The notes under the pieces were generated by a model. That model saw only the letters and a program-made list of their open reading frames with translations, did not search any database and had not been told where the DNA came from. DNA of 44,619 bases. It comes from an uncultured Alphaproteobacteria bacterium (lineage in GTDB: Bacteria > Pseudomonadota > Alphaproteobacteria > UBA7985 > CAJQQZ01). The DNA is taken from contig CAJQQZ010000043.1 of the NCBI GenBank assembly GCA_905480575.1, forward strand, positions 1-44,619, read 5' to 3'. A program made the position numbers and the translations under genes. This document shows, piece by piece, positions 9,590 through 17,545 of this stretch (position 1 is the stretch's first letter; the number at the start of each line of letters is the position of its first letter).

Positions 9590-11335
9590 CTACTTAGAGT
9601 GAGGGTAAACTTGGTCCAGAATGAGATCGACTTCATTGAATAGAACGAGTTGGCCTGAGTTAGCCGAGCCCAGCAATGTGCAGTTGGGTAGTTTGGTGGC
9701 CCATTCTTCGGCAGCGCGAAACAAAACCACCTGGTCTTGCTCGCCGTGTACCAGCGTCAGCGGGCATTCGATTTTCATTGAACGGTCTGACCAATCTGAT
9801 GAAACAACTTTGATATCAGTCTGAAAAGCCTGCGGTCCTTGGCGGACGACAAAGTGAAATCGATCAAATATCAGTTTGGCAATGTCTGGATCCTTGGCCA
9901 GTTCACGGTCCACGTGGGCATCGTGAAACAGCAGATCCAGCATGCGTTCTTCCTGGGCACCCAAGACCAGACGAATACCGCCTCGGATCAGCAGTGGCAG
10001 TGCAGAGGGCATATAGCGCGCTGTTAGGCCAGCTATACGATGCCCTTTACTCATAGCCGTAAATTGCCAGCGGTCGACCATGGGTAAGGCTCCTGCCACA
10101 GAAGTGATAGAGGATACCCTCTCAGGGTTGTTGGCAGCAAAGGCGACGCCGTAAGATGTACCAGCCATATGGCCAAGGATTGACACTTTCTTAATACGAA
10201 GGTGGTCCAAAAGCTGGACAAGGCAGTTGGAAAACTCATCGAGCGCAGCGTCCGGATTTTGATAAGGATCGGAGCTATCAAAACCTGGTCTCGTTGGTGC
10301 AATAAGTTTGAGTCCACGTTTGAACAGTTGCTCGGTAAAGTCAGACCTGAAAACTGTGCTGTCTATTAGGCCATGTAAAAAAAGCACTGGAGCGCCCGTG
10401 TCCGGTCCAATTTCGACGTAATCGATATAACGGCCGTTTTTGAGCATGAACCGTTGGCGCTGCATTTGGCTTTGTGGGTCGTCGCCCTTTTCGTCGGCAA
10501 CCGGTGCAAGTCCAGTAGAGTGATCATAACGCTGAAGGAAGCCAAGGTGTCTAACGAGGTCAAGTTGTGATTCTAGCCTAGTCTTAGCAAGGATCGACTT
10601 AATCTGAGTTCTGACAGTATGGAGGGAGGTGTTGCGCGTTTCGGCAATTTGGCCAGCGTTTTGACCATCTGCTAGGAGGCGGATGACTTCAATCTCTGCT
10701 GCCGTCAGTTCGAAGTAATGACTGAGAGCGGCTAGGGTTTGAGGGTTCCAAACAGGAGCCAGGGATGTCAGCAATCCAGCAACCGCAGCATCTTCCTCAC
10801 AGTGAACCTTTGAAACGGCGAAAAGTGCAGGTGTCGCGCCGGCTGAGCTCGAAAGCTCTAGCAGTCCGACCATAGAACGAGTGCTAAGTTGTGCAGAAGA
10901 GGTTGTGCTTGGTTCCTCTTGCGCAATGTTTTGCAATAAGGTGAAGATTTTCCCGGGCGAAACGGATGTGCCATCGGCGAGGTCATTTAACATCTGCCCC
11001 TCGCAAACCATCAGTTGTGTGGTGGCCGATTGGTTAACGGCGATAACCTTTCCTTCTTTCGATAGCAGCAATGCCGGATTTGGGTCATGGGCAATGATTT
11101 CGGAAAGACGTAGGGGACGGGGCTCGATTTCAGCTTTCTGCAGCTGTTGAATAATAGTGGCGGCTCTCACCGTGTGGTCCGCCAATTCAGGATCATCCAA
11201 TAGGGTTGAATCAAGTTCTAAGGATCGATCAATCGCTTTGTCCCACTCTGCCAACAGTTTATCAAAGGACAAAGGATCGGTCACAACTTGATAGATGTAA
11301 CTGATCAACTGCATCTTAGATGAGTGGTCGTCCAT
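9590..11335 (-). CDS. LuxR-type HTH protein fused to a degenerate alpha/beta-hydrolase domain
   Basis: A large probable regulator of about 581 residues with three parts: an N-terminal PAS-like region (about 80-190), a LuxR-type HTH at about 208-266 (FELTAAEIEVIRLLADG, HTVRTQIKSILAKT), and an alpha/beta-hydrolase fold from about 305 to the end (VLFLHGLIDST oxyanion region). The nucleophile elbow reads G-H-M-A-G, with Met390 where Ser, Asp or Cys is expected. The usual catalytic His is also missing (SANSGQLV where a GH is normal), while an acidic residue remains in HGEQDQVV. The domain therefore probably binds a small molecule rather than hydrolysing it. The ATG at 11335 is chosen because GGGAG lies 5 nt upstream; ATG at 11347 or 11338 is also possible. 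Target genes are unknown. Confidence 0.85.
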   Translation of the reverse strand: MDDHSSKMQLISYIYQVVTDPLSFDKLLAEWDKAIDRSLELDSTLLDDPELADHTVRAATIIQQLQKAEIEPRPLRLSEIIAHDPNPALLLSKEGKVIAVNQSATTQLMVCEGQMLNDLADGTSVSPGKIFTLLQNIAQEEPSTTSSAQLSTRSMVGLLELSSSAGATPALFAVSKVHCEEDAAVAGLLTSLAPVWNPQTLAALSHYFELTAAEIEVIRLLADGQNAGQIAETRNTSLHTVRTQIKSILAKTRLESQLDLVRHLGFLQRYDHSTGLAPVADEKGDDPQSQMQRQRFMLKNGRYIDYVEIGPDTGAPVLFLHGLIDSTVFRSDFTEQLFKRGLKLIAPTRPGFDSSDPYQNPDAALDEFSNCLVQLLDHLRIKKVSILGHMAGTSYGVAFAANNPERVSSITSVAGALPMVDRWQFTAMSKGHRIAGLTARYMPSALPLLIRGGIRLVLGAQEERMLDLLFHDAHVDRELAKDPDIAKLIFDRFHFVVRQGPQAFQTDIKVVSSDWSDRSMKIECPLTLVHGEQDQVVLFRAAEEWATKLPNCTLLGSANSGQLVLFNEVDLILDQVYPHSK

Positions 11336-11777
11336 CATTTCTCCCATTGAACGAACATCGGATGATTCGCTTTTACCTGCACTACTCTACCACCTCTTCA
11401 GGCCATCAACATGGTCAAAAAAATCTAACACAAAAAAGATGCCTTACCTAATATTGGAAAATGGATTTCTTGCCGATCTTCAATCCTGGCTTGCTGTGTG
11501 AAGGATAATGGAAATGCGAGCGAGTTTTGGCCTTAAGAAGCATCAGCAAGGATGAATGATCACTACTGTGATCGCCACGAAATTAACGATTCTTACCAAG
11601 TTCATTTGTCATATTTACAAGATCGATTGAGTTATTGGCAGCAAATCCTGTTCGCAAACCAGCCAAAATCTATCGGCCAGCCCGATAAAAAGCACATATT
11701 TGGGTCAAATTGCGAAGGCACTCACAGGCAATTGCCACACAGCGGCGTTTCGTCACAAAAACTGCCCCTTATCCTGC
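11336..11777. other. Intergenic region upstream of the F0 ATP synthase operon
   Basis: About 440 nt with no convincing gene. A 79-codon frame at 11552-11791 has no family resemblance and no clear ribosome-binding site. The region must hold the promoter of the leftward LuxR/hydrolase gene. A perfect 6-bp palindrome GATCAC-TACT-GTGATC lies at 11558-11573. Confidence 0.6.
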
Positions 11778-11806
11778 TTGACCTTATGTGACCCCAGACC
11801 TATGGT
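11778..11806 (+). promoter_or_regulatory. Candidate sigma-70 type promoter of the atp F0 operon
   Basis: TTGACC at 11778-11783 matches the -35 consensus at 5 of 6 positions. After a 17-nt spacer, TATGGT at 11801-11806 matches the -10 consensus at 4 of 6. Transcription would begin near 11813, leaving a leader of about 40 nt before the atpI ATG. Seen by eye only. Confidence 0.45.
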
Positions 11807-11852
11807 GCCGCCGAATTCTGGGCTTTAGTCCTTTGCTTTGGTGCGAGTGAAA

Positions 11853-12197
11853 ATGAGCGACGAAACGAATGACTCTCTTAAAGAGTTCGATAAAAAGCTG
11901 AAAGCAGCTGGTGTCGGGCAAGAGGAAGCTTTGGACGAAAAGGAGCGCGGCGGAGCCGGTCCGGCCTTTAGAATGGCCACCGACCTTGTAGCTGCTCTGG
12001 TTGTCGGTGTTGGGATCGGCTTGTTGCTTGACTATTGGTTGGGCACTAAGCCCTGGTTCCTGATCGGCTTTTTTGTATTGGGCGCTGCGGCGGGCATGTT
12101 GAATGTCTATAAAGTAGCGTCGGGTTTTGGTTATGCAGCTGGATATAAGCGCCAAAATGGCGTGGCTGTAGAGCCAGATGACGAATTAGAAAAGTAA
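11853..12197 (+). CDS. atpI: ATP synthase accessory protein AtpI
   Basis: Small membrane protein at the head of the F0 operon; family members assist c-ring assembly or carry Mg2+/Ca2+. The 114 residues comprise a charged cytoplasmic N-terminus (about 1-40) and two membrane helices (LVAALVVGVGIGLLLDYW and FLIGFFVLGAAAGMLNVY), which is the AtpI layout. The ATG at 11853 is preferred; an upstream in-frame TTG at 11838 and GTGs would add only five residues and have no better ribosome-binding site. It is 12 nt from atpB. AtpI is poorly conserved, so the call rests on both sequence pattern and position. Confidence 0.85.
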   Translation: MSDETNDSLKEFDKKLKAAGVGQEEALDEKERGGAGPAFRMATDLVAALVVGVGIGLLLDYWLGTKPWFLIGFFVLGAAAGMLNVYKVASGFGYAAGYKRQNGVAVEPDDELEK

Positions 12198-12209
12198 GGT
12201 AGTTTAACA

Positions 12210-12941
12210 ATGGCAGCTGGTGCGGGTCCACTAGAGCAGTTTAAGATCAAAAATCTTGGCGATCTTCAAATCGGTTCTTACGACATCTCATTTACCAATT
12301 CCTCTTTGATGATGGTTGTCACCGTTGTGTTGATTGCCGCATTCATGATTTTTGGAATTCGCCGCCAACTGATGGTGCCTGGTCGCTTTCAATCGTTGGT
12401 CGAGCTGAGTTTTAAATTCATTGAAGGACTGATCGACGACACGATCGGTAAAGAAGGGCGTCGCTACCTTCCTGCAATTTTCACTGTCTTTATGTTTATT
12501 TTGGTCGGCAACCTTTTGGGTATGCTGCCTTACCAGTTTACTTTTACAAGCCACATCATTGTGACCTTCGTGATGGCTGCTGTGGTTTTTGTACTTGTAA
12601 CGATCTTGGCTATTGTTAAGCATGGCATGCACTTCTTCTCATTCTTTGTGCCGCCAGGTGCGCCGCTTTACATGTGGCCGCTGCTTATTCCAATTGAGAT
12701 CATTTCTTACCTTTCACGTCCAATTTCATTGTCAGTTCGTTTGTTTGCCAACATGTTGGCAGGCCACACGCTGATCAAAGTGATCGCGGGCTTTATCCCA
12801 ACGCTTGGCATTTTTGGTGTTGCACCTTTTGCTTTGGTCATTGGGTTGACGGGCTTGGAAATTCTTATTGCTTTCTTGCAGGCATATGTCTTCGCTATTT
12901 TGACTTGCTTGTACATCAACGACGCTTTGAACCTACACTAA
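12210..12941 (+). CDS. atpB: F0F1 ATP synthase subunit a
   Basis: Proton-channel subunit of F0 in the inner membrane. The 243 residues show five or six hydrophobic helices and the essential Arg at position 177 in SLSVRLFANMLAGH, which interacts with the c-ring carboxylate. The C-terminal helix LEILIAFLQAYVFAILTCLYI contains the expected conserved Gln. The ATG at 12210 follows AAGGTAG at 12196-12202. It lies between atpI and atpE in the usual alphaproteobacterial F0 order. Confidence 0.97.
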   Translation: MAAGAGPLEQFKIKNLGDLQIGSYDISFTNSSLMMVVTVVLIAAFMIFGIRRQLMVPGRFQSLVELSFKFIEGLIDDTIGKEGRRYLPAIFTVFMFILVGNLLGMLPYQFTFTSHIIVTFVMAAVVFVLVTILAIVKHGMHFFSFFVPPGAPLYMWPLLIPIEIISYLSRPISLSVRLFANMLAGHTLIKVIAGFIPTLGIFGVAPFALVIGLTGLEILIAFLQAYVFAILTCLYINDALNLH

Positions 12942-12995
12942 GGGTCAAAGCTCTCTACAATACTGTTTAATCGGGTAACTAAAAGGATTAGGTTA

Positions 12996-13220
12996 ATGGA
13001 ACTCGAAGCTGCAAAAGTTATTGGTGCTGGTCTTGCTGTGATTGGTGTTATTGGTGCTGGTATCGGTATCGGAAATATCTTCTCATCATTCATCTTGGCT
13101 GTTGGCCGCAACCCTGCTGCTCGCGGTGAAGTTTTCACCATGACAATGCTTGGTTTTGCTCTCGTAGAAGCTATCGCGCTTTTCGCTCTCGTTATCGCGC
13201 TTCTTATTCTCTTCCGTTGA
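12996..13220 (+). CDS. atpE: F0F1 ATP synthase subunit c
   Basis: Proteolipid that forms the rotating c-ring. It has 74 residues and two membrane helices joined by the polar loop GRNPAARGE (37-45). The ion-binding carboxylate is Glu58 in [12 protein letters not shown], and the N-terminal helix has the glycine-rich GAGIGIGN packing motif (20-27). No sodium-binding set of Gln/Thr residues is seen, so proton coupling is expected. A perfect hairpin follows 12 nt after the stop codon (13233-13256), which may give atpE mRNA extra stability or abundance. Confidence 0.97.
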   Translation: MELEAAKVIGAGLAVIGVIGAGIGIGNIFSSFILAVGRNPAARGEVFTMTMLGFALVEAIALFALVIALLILFR

Positions 13221-13232
13221 GGCAAACTTGTT

Positions 13233-13256
13233 GAGCGAACTCATCAGAGTTCGCTC
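13233..13256 (+). other. Perfect 10-bp mRNA hairpin between atpE and atpF'
   Basis: GAGCGAACTC (13233-13242), loop ATCA, GAGTTCGCTC (13247-13256): ten uninterrupted base pairs with a 4-nt loop. No T-run follows, so it is not a classic terminator. It lies inside the operon, 12 nt after the atpE stop and 32 nt before the atpF' start, where it could protect or process the mRNA and raise c-subunit yield over b and b'. Confidence 0.7.
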
Positions 13257-13288
13257 TCTACTGCCCATTAAAACTGGAGTGAAGGCAT

Positions 13289-13780
13289 ATGCCACAGTTA
13301 GATGTATCGACCTATAGCAGTCAGATCTTCTGGCTCGTAGTAACGTTCTGCGTTCTCTACGTTCTGCTATGGAAAATTGCCTTGCCAAAAGTTGGTGAGG
13401 TTATGTCTCAGCGTGCGAGCAAAGTTGACCAGGATTTGACTTCTGCTTCTAATTTGAAGAAAGAAGCCGAAACGATTTTGGCTGACTATGAGGCTCGTTT
13501 GGCTGCAGCAAAATCCGATGCCCAATCTGTTATGAAGCAAGCTGCAGATGAAATCGCGGCAGATGCTGCAAAGCAAAACGACGCTTTGACAGCTAAGCTC
13601 GAAAAGAAAATGCAAGAAGCTGAACAGCGTATTTCTGAAGCGAAAGCAGACGCTCTTTCCAATGTCATGGGTATGGCTGGCGAGACAGTGGCTGCAGCAG
13701 GTTCGAAGCTGGTTGGTGTAGAGCTAAGTGACAAGGAAATTAAAGCGGCTATTAAGTCTTCATTGGAAGGAAACGCCTGA
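13289..13780 (+). CDS. atpF': F0F1 ATP synthase subunit b'
   Basis: Peripheral-stalk subunit of F0. The N-terminus MPQLDVSTYSSQIFWLV followed by one membrane helix and a long Ala/Lys/Glu-rich coiled coil is typical of the b' subunit found with b in alphaproteobacteria and cyanobacteria. It has 163 residues. The ATG at 13289 follows TGGAGTGAAGG. Its TGA stop overlaps the ATG of atpF by one base (13780), suggesting translational coupling, which would keep b and b' at equal levels. Confidence 0.95.
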   Translation: MPQLDVSTYSSQIFWLVVTFCVLYVLLWKIALPKVGEVMSQRASKVDQDLTSASNLKKEAETILADYEARLAAAKSDAQSVMKQAADEIAADAAKQNDALTAKLEKKMQEAEQRISEAKADALSNVMGMAGETVAAAGSKLVGVELSDKEIKAAIKSSLEGNA

Positions 13781-14319
13781 TGTTTACTTATATCTTGGCA
13801 GCAACTGAATCAAATAGCGAAGAAGGAAGCTGGGCTTTTCTACACGACCCCACGTTCTGGGTCGCACTCGCATTTGTTGTGTTCGTTCTCTTGGTTGGCA
13901 AAAAGATCTGGGGTGCTGCAACAGTTGGCCTAGATGGCTATGCTGACGGCATCAAGAACGAATTGGACGAAGCGCGCGAACTGCGTGAAGAGGCTCAAAA
14001 CCTGTTGGCTGAATATAAACGCAAACAGGCTTCTGCAATGGATGATGTCGAAGCAATCGTGGCTCAGGCCCGTAGCTCCGCTGAGGCCATGAAAGAATCA
14101 TCAGTAGCCAACCTCGCGACTTCTATGAAGCGTCGTGAAGAAGCTGCTGTGCTGCGTATCAAGCAGGCAGAGCTTCAAGCTACCCAAGAAGTACGTCATC
14201 AAACTGTTGACGTCGCCGTTGCTGCTCTTGAAAAATTGCTTGCTGACAAAGCAAGCGGCAAAGTTGGCGCCGGTTTGGTCGACGATGCGATTAAACAGCT
14301 TCCAAGTTCTATTCACTAA
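13780..14319 (+). CDS. atpF: F0F1 ATP synthase subunit b
   Basis: Second peripheral-stalk subunit, 179 residues. After a short polar N-terminus, one membrane helix is visible (FWVALAFVVFVLLVGKKIW, about 27-45), then a long charged helix starting ELDEARELREEAQNLLAEY. The start codon overlaps the stop of atpF' (TGATG). It is the last gene of the operon and is followed after 21 nt by a strong terminator. F1 genes (atpH-A-G-D-C) are absent from the window, as expected for alphaproteobacteria with split F0 and F1 operons. Confidence 0.96.
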   Translation: MFTYILAATESNSEEGSWAFLHDPTFWVALAFVVFVLLVGKKIWGAATVGLDGYADGIKNELDEARELREEAQNLLAEYKRKQASAMDDVEAIVAQARSSAEAMKESSVANLATSMKRREEAAVLRIKQAELQATQEVRHQTVDVAVAALEKLLADKASGKVGAGLVDDAIKQLPSSIH

Positions 14320-14340
14320 GAGCTTGGCAATGTTTTGGAG

Positions 14341-14370
14341 AAGGGCGGTTCTTTTGGGCCGCCTTTTTTT
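14341..14370 (+). terminator. Rho-independent terminator of the atp F0 operon
   Basis: Stem AAGGGCGG (14341-14348) pairs with CCGCCTTT (14359-14366), including one G-T pair, around a 10-nt loop, and the sequence ends in seven T residues (14364-14370). It lies 21 nt after the atpF stop codon. Confidence 0.88.
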
Positions 14371-14416
14371 GTACCCAGCGCTGTTTATGGCCGGTGGTTT
14401 ATGTCATTAAGCCACT

Positions 14417-15184
14417 ATGAAAAACATTAAACCCATAGTCTTAGCTTTGATTCTCCTGGCTTCGCTAACGGCGTTGGTTGCGATTGGACCCATTCCCCAA
14501 AATTTGGATTACCATAATTTTGCAGACAAAAGGCTTCTGCTCAACATCCCTAACTTTTGGGATGTTCTAAGCAACCTCGCTTTCCTAGCAGTAGGATGTT
14601 TTGCGGTTTGGACGGGAGTACAGAATTGGTCCAAACGCCCTGACTTGACCGCAAAGCTTATTCCAGTTGTCTTGAGTCTTGGGATGGTGATTGTCTGTTT
14701 TGGGTCCGCCTACTATCACTGGTCGCCGAATAATCAGACGTTGGTCTGGGACAGAATACCGATGACCCTGATCTTTATGCCTCTTTTCTCTCTGATCGTT
14801 TATGACTTCTTGGGAAAGAAAATCGGCACTGCTGTTTTTTGGCTCTCTGTTCCTTTGGGAATAGCCAGTGTTCTTTATTGGCAATTTACTGAAACAATCG
14901 GCCAAGGTGATTTACGGCCCTACTTCTTTGTACAATTCTTCCCAATGGTGGTCGTACCGCTTATCCTTTGGCTCTACCCCAAGAAAACGCTCTACGTCAG
15001 ATATATCGTTCTCTTATTGCTGTGTTATGTTTTGGCGAAAGTTTGCGAACATTTCGACGACGCGATTTTTGAATATCTGCAATTCTGGAGTGGGCACACC
15101 CTCAAACATTTCTTGAGTGCGGTTAGTTTGTTCTATGCGTTGAAGCTTGTCATCGCCTGGGACAGGGAGATCACCAGCTCCTGA
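14417..15184 (+). CDS. CREST-superfamily (alkaline ceramidase-like) integral membrane hydrolase
   Basis: A 255-residue protein with about seven membrane helices. It carries the pattern of the CREST group (alkaline ceramidases, PAQR receptors, Per1): Ser and His in GSAYYHWSPNN, an Asp in LVWDRIPMTL, and a late HxxxH in SGHTLKHFLSA. In the superfamily these residues bind zinc and carry out amide or ester hydrolysis of lipids. The N-terminal motif NIPNFWDVLSNLAFLAVG is also typical. The physiological substrate in this organism is unknown. It starts 47 nt after the atp terminator and so is probably transcribed on its own. Confidence 0.72.
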   Translation: MKNIKPIVLALILLASLTALVAIGPIPQNLDYHNFADKRLLLNIPNFWDVLSNLAFLAVGCFAVWTGVQNWSKRPDLTAKLIPVVLSLGMVIVCFGSAYYHWSPNNQTLVWDRIPMTLIFMPLFSLIVYDFLGKKIGTAVFWLSVPLGIASVLYWQFTETIGQGDLRPYFFVQFFPMVVVPLILWLYPKKTLYVRYIVLLLLCYVLAKVCEHFDDAIFEYLQFWSGHTLKHFLSAVSLFYALKLVIAWDREITSS

Positions 15185-15207
15185 ATCAAGGCGCTTTTGG
15201 GAACAGT

Positions 15208-16512
15208 TTAAGAGCGACCAATTGAAGAGTAGCTAAAGCCAAGCTCGCGCACCCGCTGAGGGTCAAAAAGGTTTCGAAGGTCAATCAAATTTGGCGCTGC
15301 CATCATTGTTTTGACCCGTTCCAGATTGACGGCCTTGAATTCATTCCATTCTGTAACAACGGCCAGGGCATGGGCGTTCTCCACGGCACAATAGGCGGTG
15401 TCGCAGTAGATGACTTTGTCGCCAAATATTCCTTTAGCTTCCTCCATCCCTTGAGGGTCGTAGGCCTGAATGATTGCGCCGCGATTATGCAGCTCGTTGA
15501 CGAGGTTGATTGCAGGGCTTTCGCGCATATCATCTGTATCGGCCTTGAACGTGAGCCCGAGTAGCGCAATCGTTTTGCCAGATAGGTCATCATCAATCGT
15601 CTTCGCAATACGATCTGCGAGCCCGTCTTTACGCTCATCATTGGATTTGACGACTTGCTCTACGATGGACAGGTCGACGCCGAAACGCTTGCCAGCCTCG
15701 AGGAAAGCCAGAGTGTCCTTGGGGAAACAGGATCCACCGTAACCAGGACCGGCCTGTAGGAATTTTGACCCAATTCGATGATCCAAGCCAATGCCGCGGG
15801 CTATGTCTTGAACGTTAGCATCCGCCGCTTCGCAGAGATCAGCGACTTCGTTAATGAAAGCGATCTTGGTGGCTAGAAAGGCATTGGCGGCATATTTAAT
15901 GATTTCAGCAGCAATAATTTCTGTGGCAAAAATCGTGGAGTTGTCTTCCAAAGGATAATAGATCTCTTTTAGAACGTGTTCTGCCTTTGGGTGGTCGGTG
16001 CCAAAGACCACGCGATCCGGTCTCATAAAATCACCAATCGCCGAGCCTTCTCTTAGGAACTCTGGGTTCGAAGCAACATGAAGCACGGCATCTGGATATT
16101 TATCAGCGATACGCGCCTTAATCTCAGCTCCGGTCCCCGGTGGGACAGTCGATTTGGTCACAAGTACAGCGCCGGATTTCGCCAAAGCAGCGGCTTCATC
16201 GACAGCGGCGTAAACGTACTGTAGATCAGCATAACCATCACCGCGGCGTGTTGGTGTCCCAACCGCAATAAAGATAGCATCTGCCTGCTCAACAACACCT
16301 TCCAAAGCTTCGACAAATTTCAGTCGACCTGCGGCGGCATTGGCCTCGACCATGGCATCCAAACCAGGCTCATAGATAGGGATAATACCTTTACGTAGGC
16401 CTTCGATTTTTGACTTATCTTTATCAACACAAACGACATCCATGCCCAGTTCGGCAAAACAAGTGCCTGTGACAAGTCCAACGTATCCGGTTCCGATGAC
16501 GACGATCTGCAT
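15208..16512 (-). CDS. ugd: UDP-glucose 6-dehydrogenase
   Basis: Oxidises UDP-glucose to UDP-glucuronate with two NAD+, feeding capsule, LPS or other polysaccharide synthesis. The 434 residues match the bacterial family. Visible are the NAD-binding GTGYVGLVTG at the N-terminus, the AVGTPTRRGDGYADL region, the central ASNPEFLREGSAI segment, and catalytic Cys262 in GYGGSCFPKDT. The C-terminal domain begins near LLGLTFKADTDDMRESPA. No other sugar-nucleotide genes are nearby, so the polymer it serves cannot be named. It converges on the CREST gene with a 23-nt gap. Confidence 0.97.
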   Translation of the reverse strand: MQIVVIGTGYVGLVTGTCFAELGMDVVCVDKDKSKIEGLRKGIIPIYEPGLDAMVEANAAAGRLKFVEALEGVVEQADAIFIAVGTPTRRGDGYADLQYVYAAVDEAAALAKSGAVLVTKSTVPPGTGAEIKARIADKYPDAVLHVASNPEFLREGSAIGDFMRPDRVVFGTDHPKAEHVLKEIYYPLEDNSTIFATEIIAAEIIKYAANAFLATKIAFINEVADLCEAADANVQDIARGIGLDHRIGSKFLQAGPGYGGSCFPKDTLAFLEAGKRFGVDLSIVEQVVKSNDERKDGLADRIAKTIDDDLSGKTIALLGLTFKADTDDMRESPAINLVNELHNRGAIIQAYDPQGMEEAKGIFGDKVIYCDTAYCAVENAHALAVVTEWNEFKAVNLERVKTMMAAPNLIDLRNLFDPQRVRELGFSYSSIGRS

Positions 16513-16608
16513 ATGGGTTAGTTCCGCTTTATTGAATGCAGTCTATTTAAGGAATTGCCGTTCCCCTGTCGAATAGAAAGAAGTGACAAGTTTGTGGTCA
16601 AACGTGAG

Positions 16609-17472
16609 CTACAGAAGAACATAGTGGCCGCCTTCAAAGGAGATGACGCTTTGCTCCAGCAAGTAGAACAGGTGAGCCTCTAAGGTATGGGCAGCGGCAC
16701 CGTGCAAAGCTTTAGGAGTCGCAGCATAAACCAATGCCACTAGTTGTTCTTTCGTGGAACGCCCCCCTTGCAGTGCGCGAATAATCTGATCGTTGCGGCT
16801 CTCTCTATGGGCTTTCAACGCAGGTAGATAGGTAGCGGGATCGCTGACAACGGGACCGTGGCCAGGAAGAAGAGTGTCGAAATTCAACGCATCTATGTAA
16901 TCCAATGAGCTGAAATAGTCTGCCAATCGACCCTCCGGTGGAATGATGATAGAGCTTGCCCAGGCCATCACATGATCACCAACAAGACAAATGTTCTCCT
17001 CCTCTAGGGCGAAACAGAGATGGTCTCCACAGTGCCCTGGTGTGTGCAACCCACGCAGGGTCCAGCCATTACCGCGAATGACCTCTTTGTCTTTGATGCC
17101 AATGTCATAGTTAAACGAGCGGTCTTCACCAAAAGAGCTTCCGGCCGGTTCTTCGAAAGCAAATATGGGTGCACCTGTGAGTTCCTGGAAAACCTGTGCT
17201 CCAGGCGTGTGGTCAATATGACGATGCGTCAGGATGATTGCAGTCAACTCTTGCCCCGCCATAGCGTCCTCTAAAGCAGCGACGTGACTTGGCAAATCAG
17301 GGCCTGGGTCTATCAATGCAACCTGACCACTTGGTTCTCCCACTAAGTAAGAGTTCGTGCCGTGGAAGGTGTAGGCCGAGGGGTTCTCCGCCACTATCCG
17401 GCGAACTAGAGAGCTTAGTTGATCGGCCACCCCGTAGGTGAATTCCATTTCTTTGTTGAACTTAGGTGCCAC
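16609..17472 (-). CDS. Metallo-beta-lactamase fold hydrolase (LACTB2/glyoxalase II-like)
   Basis: A two-metal hydrolase with the full MBL set: THRHIDH, HTPGHCGDH, LVGDHVM and LLPGHGP. After the MBL domain (about 1-205) there is a helical C-terminal segment (ALKAHRESRNDQIIRAL onward) resembling the winged-helix region of LACTB2-type proteins, so an RNase or thioesterase-type role is possible. The substrate is unknown. The frame is open to a GTG at 17505, but the GTG at 17472 has AAGGA 6 nt upstream and is preferred, giving 287 residues. It is divergent from the zeta-subunit gene. Confidence 0.85.
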   Translation of the reverse strand: MAPKFNKEMEFTYGVADQLSSLVRRIVAENPSAYTFHGTNSYLVGEPSGQVALIDPGPDLPSHVAALEDAMAGQELTAIILTHRHIDHTPGAQVFQELTGAPIFAFEEPAGSSFGEDRSFNYDIGIKDKEVIRGNGWTLRGLHTPGHCGDHLCFALEEENICLVGDHVMAWASSIIIPPEGRLADYFSSLDYIDALNFDTLLPGHGPVVSDPATYLPALKAHRESRNDQIIRALQGGRSTKEQLVALVYAATPKALHGAAAHTLEAHLFYLLEQSVISFEGGHYVLL

Positions 17473-17545
17473 GAGAATTCCTTGTAAACCTGCCGAACTG
17501 TCCACATATCTAGTCTATCATTCGTTACTTAGAAAGGATTGTTAG

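Noticed and set aside
11552-11791. 79-codon plus-strand frame before atpI
   Set aside because: No ribosome-binding site, no similarity, overlaps the candidate atp promoter.
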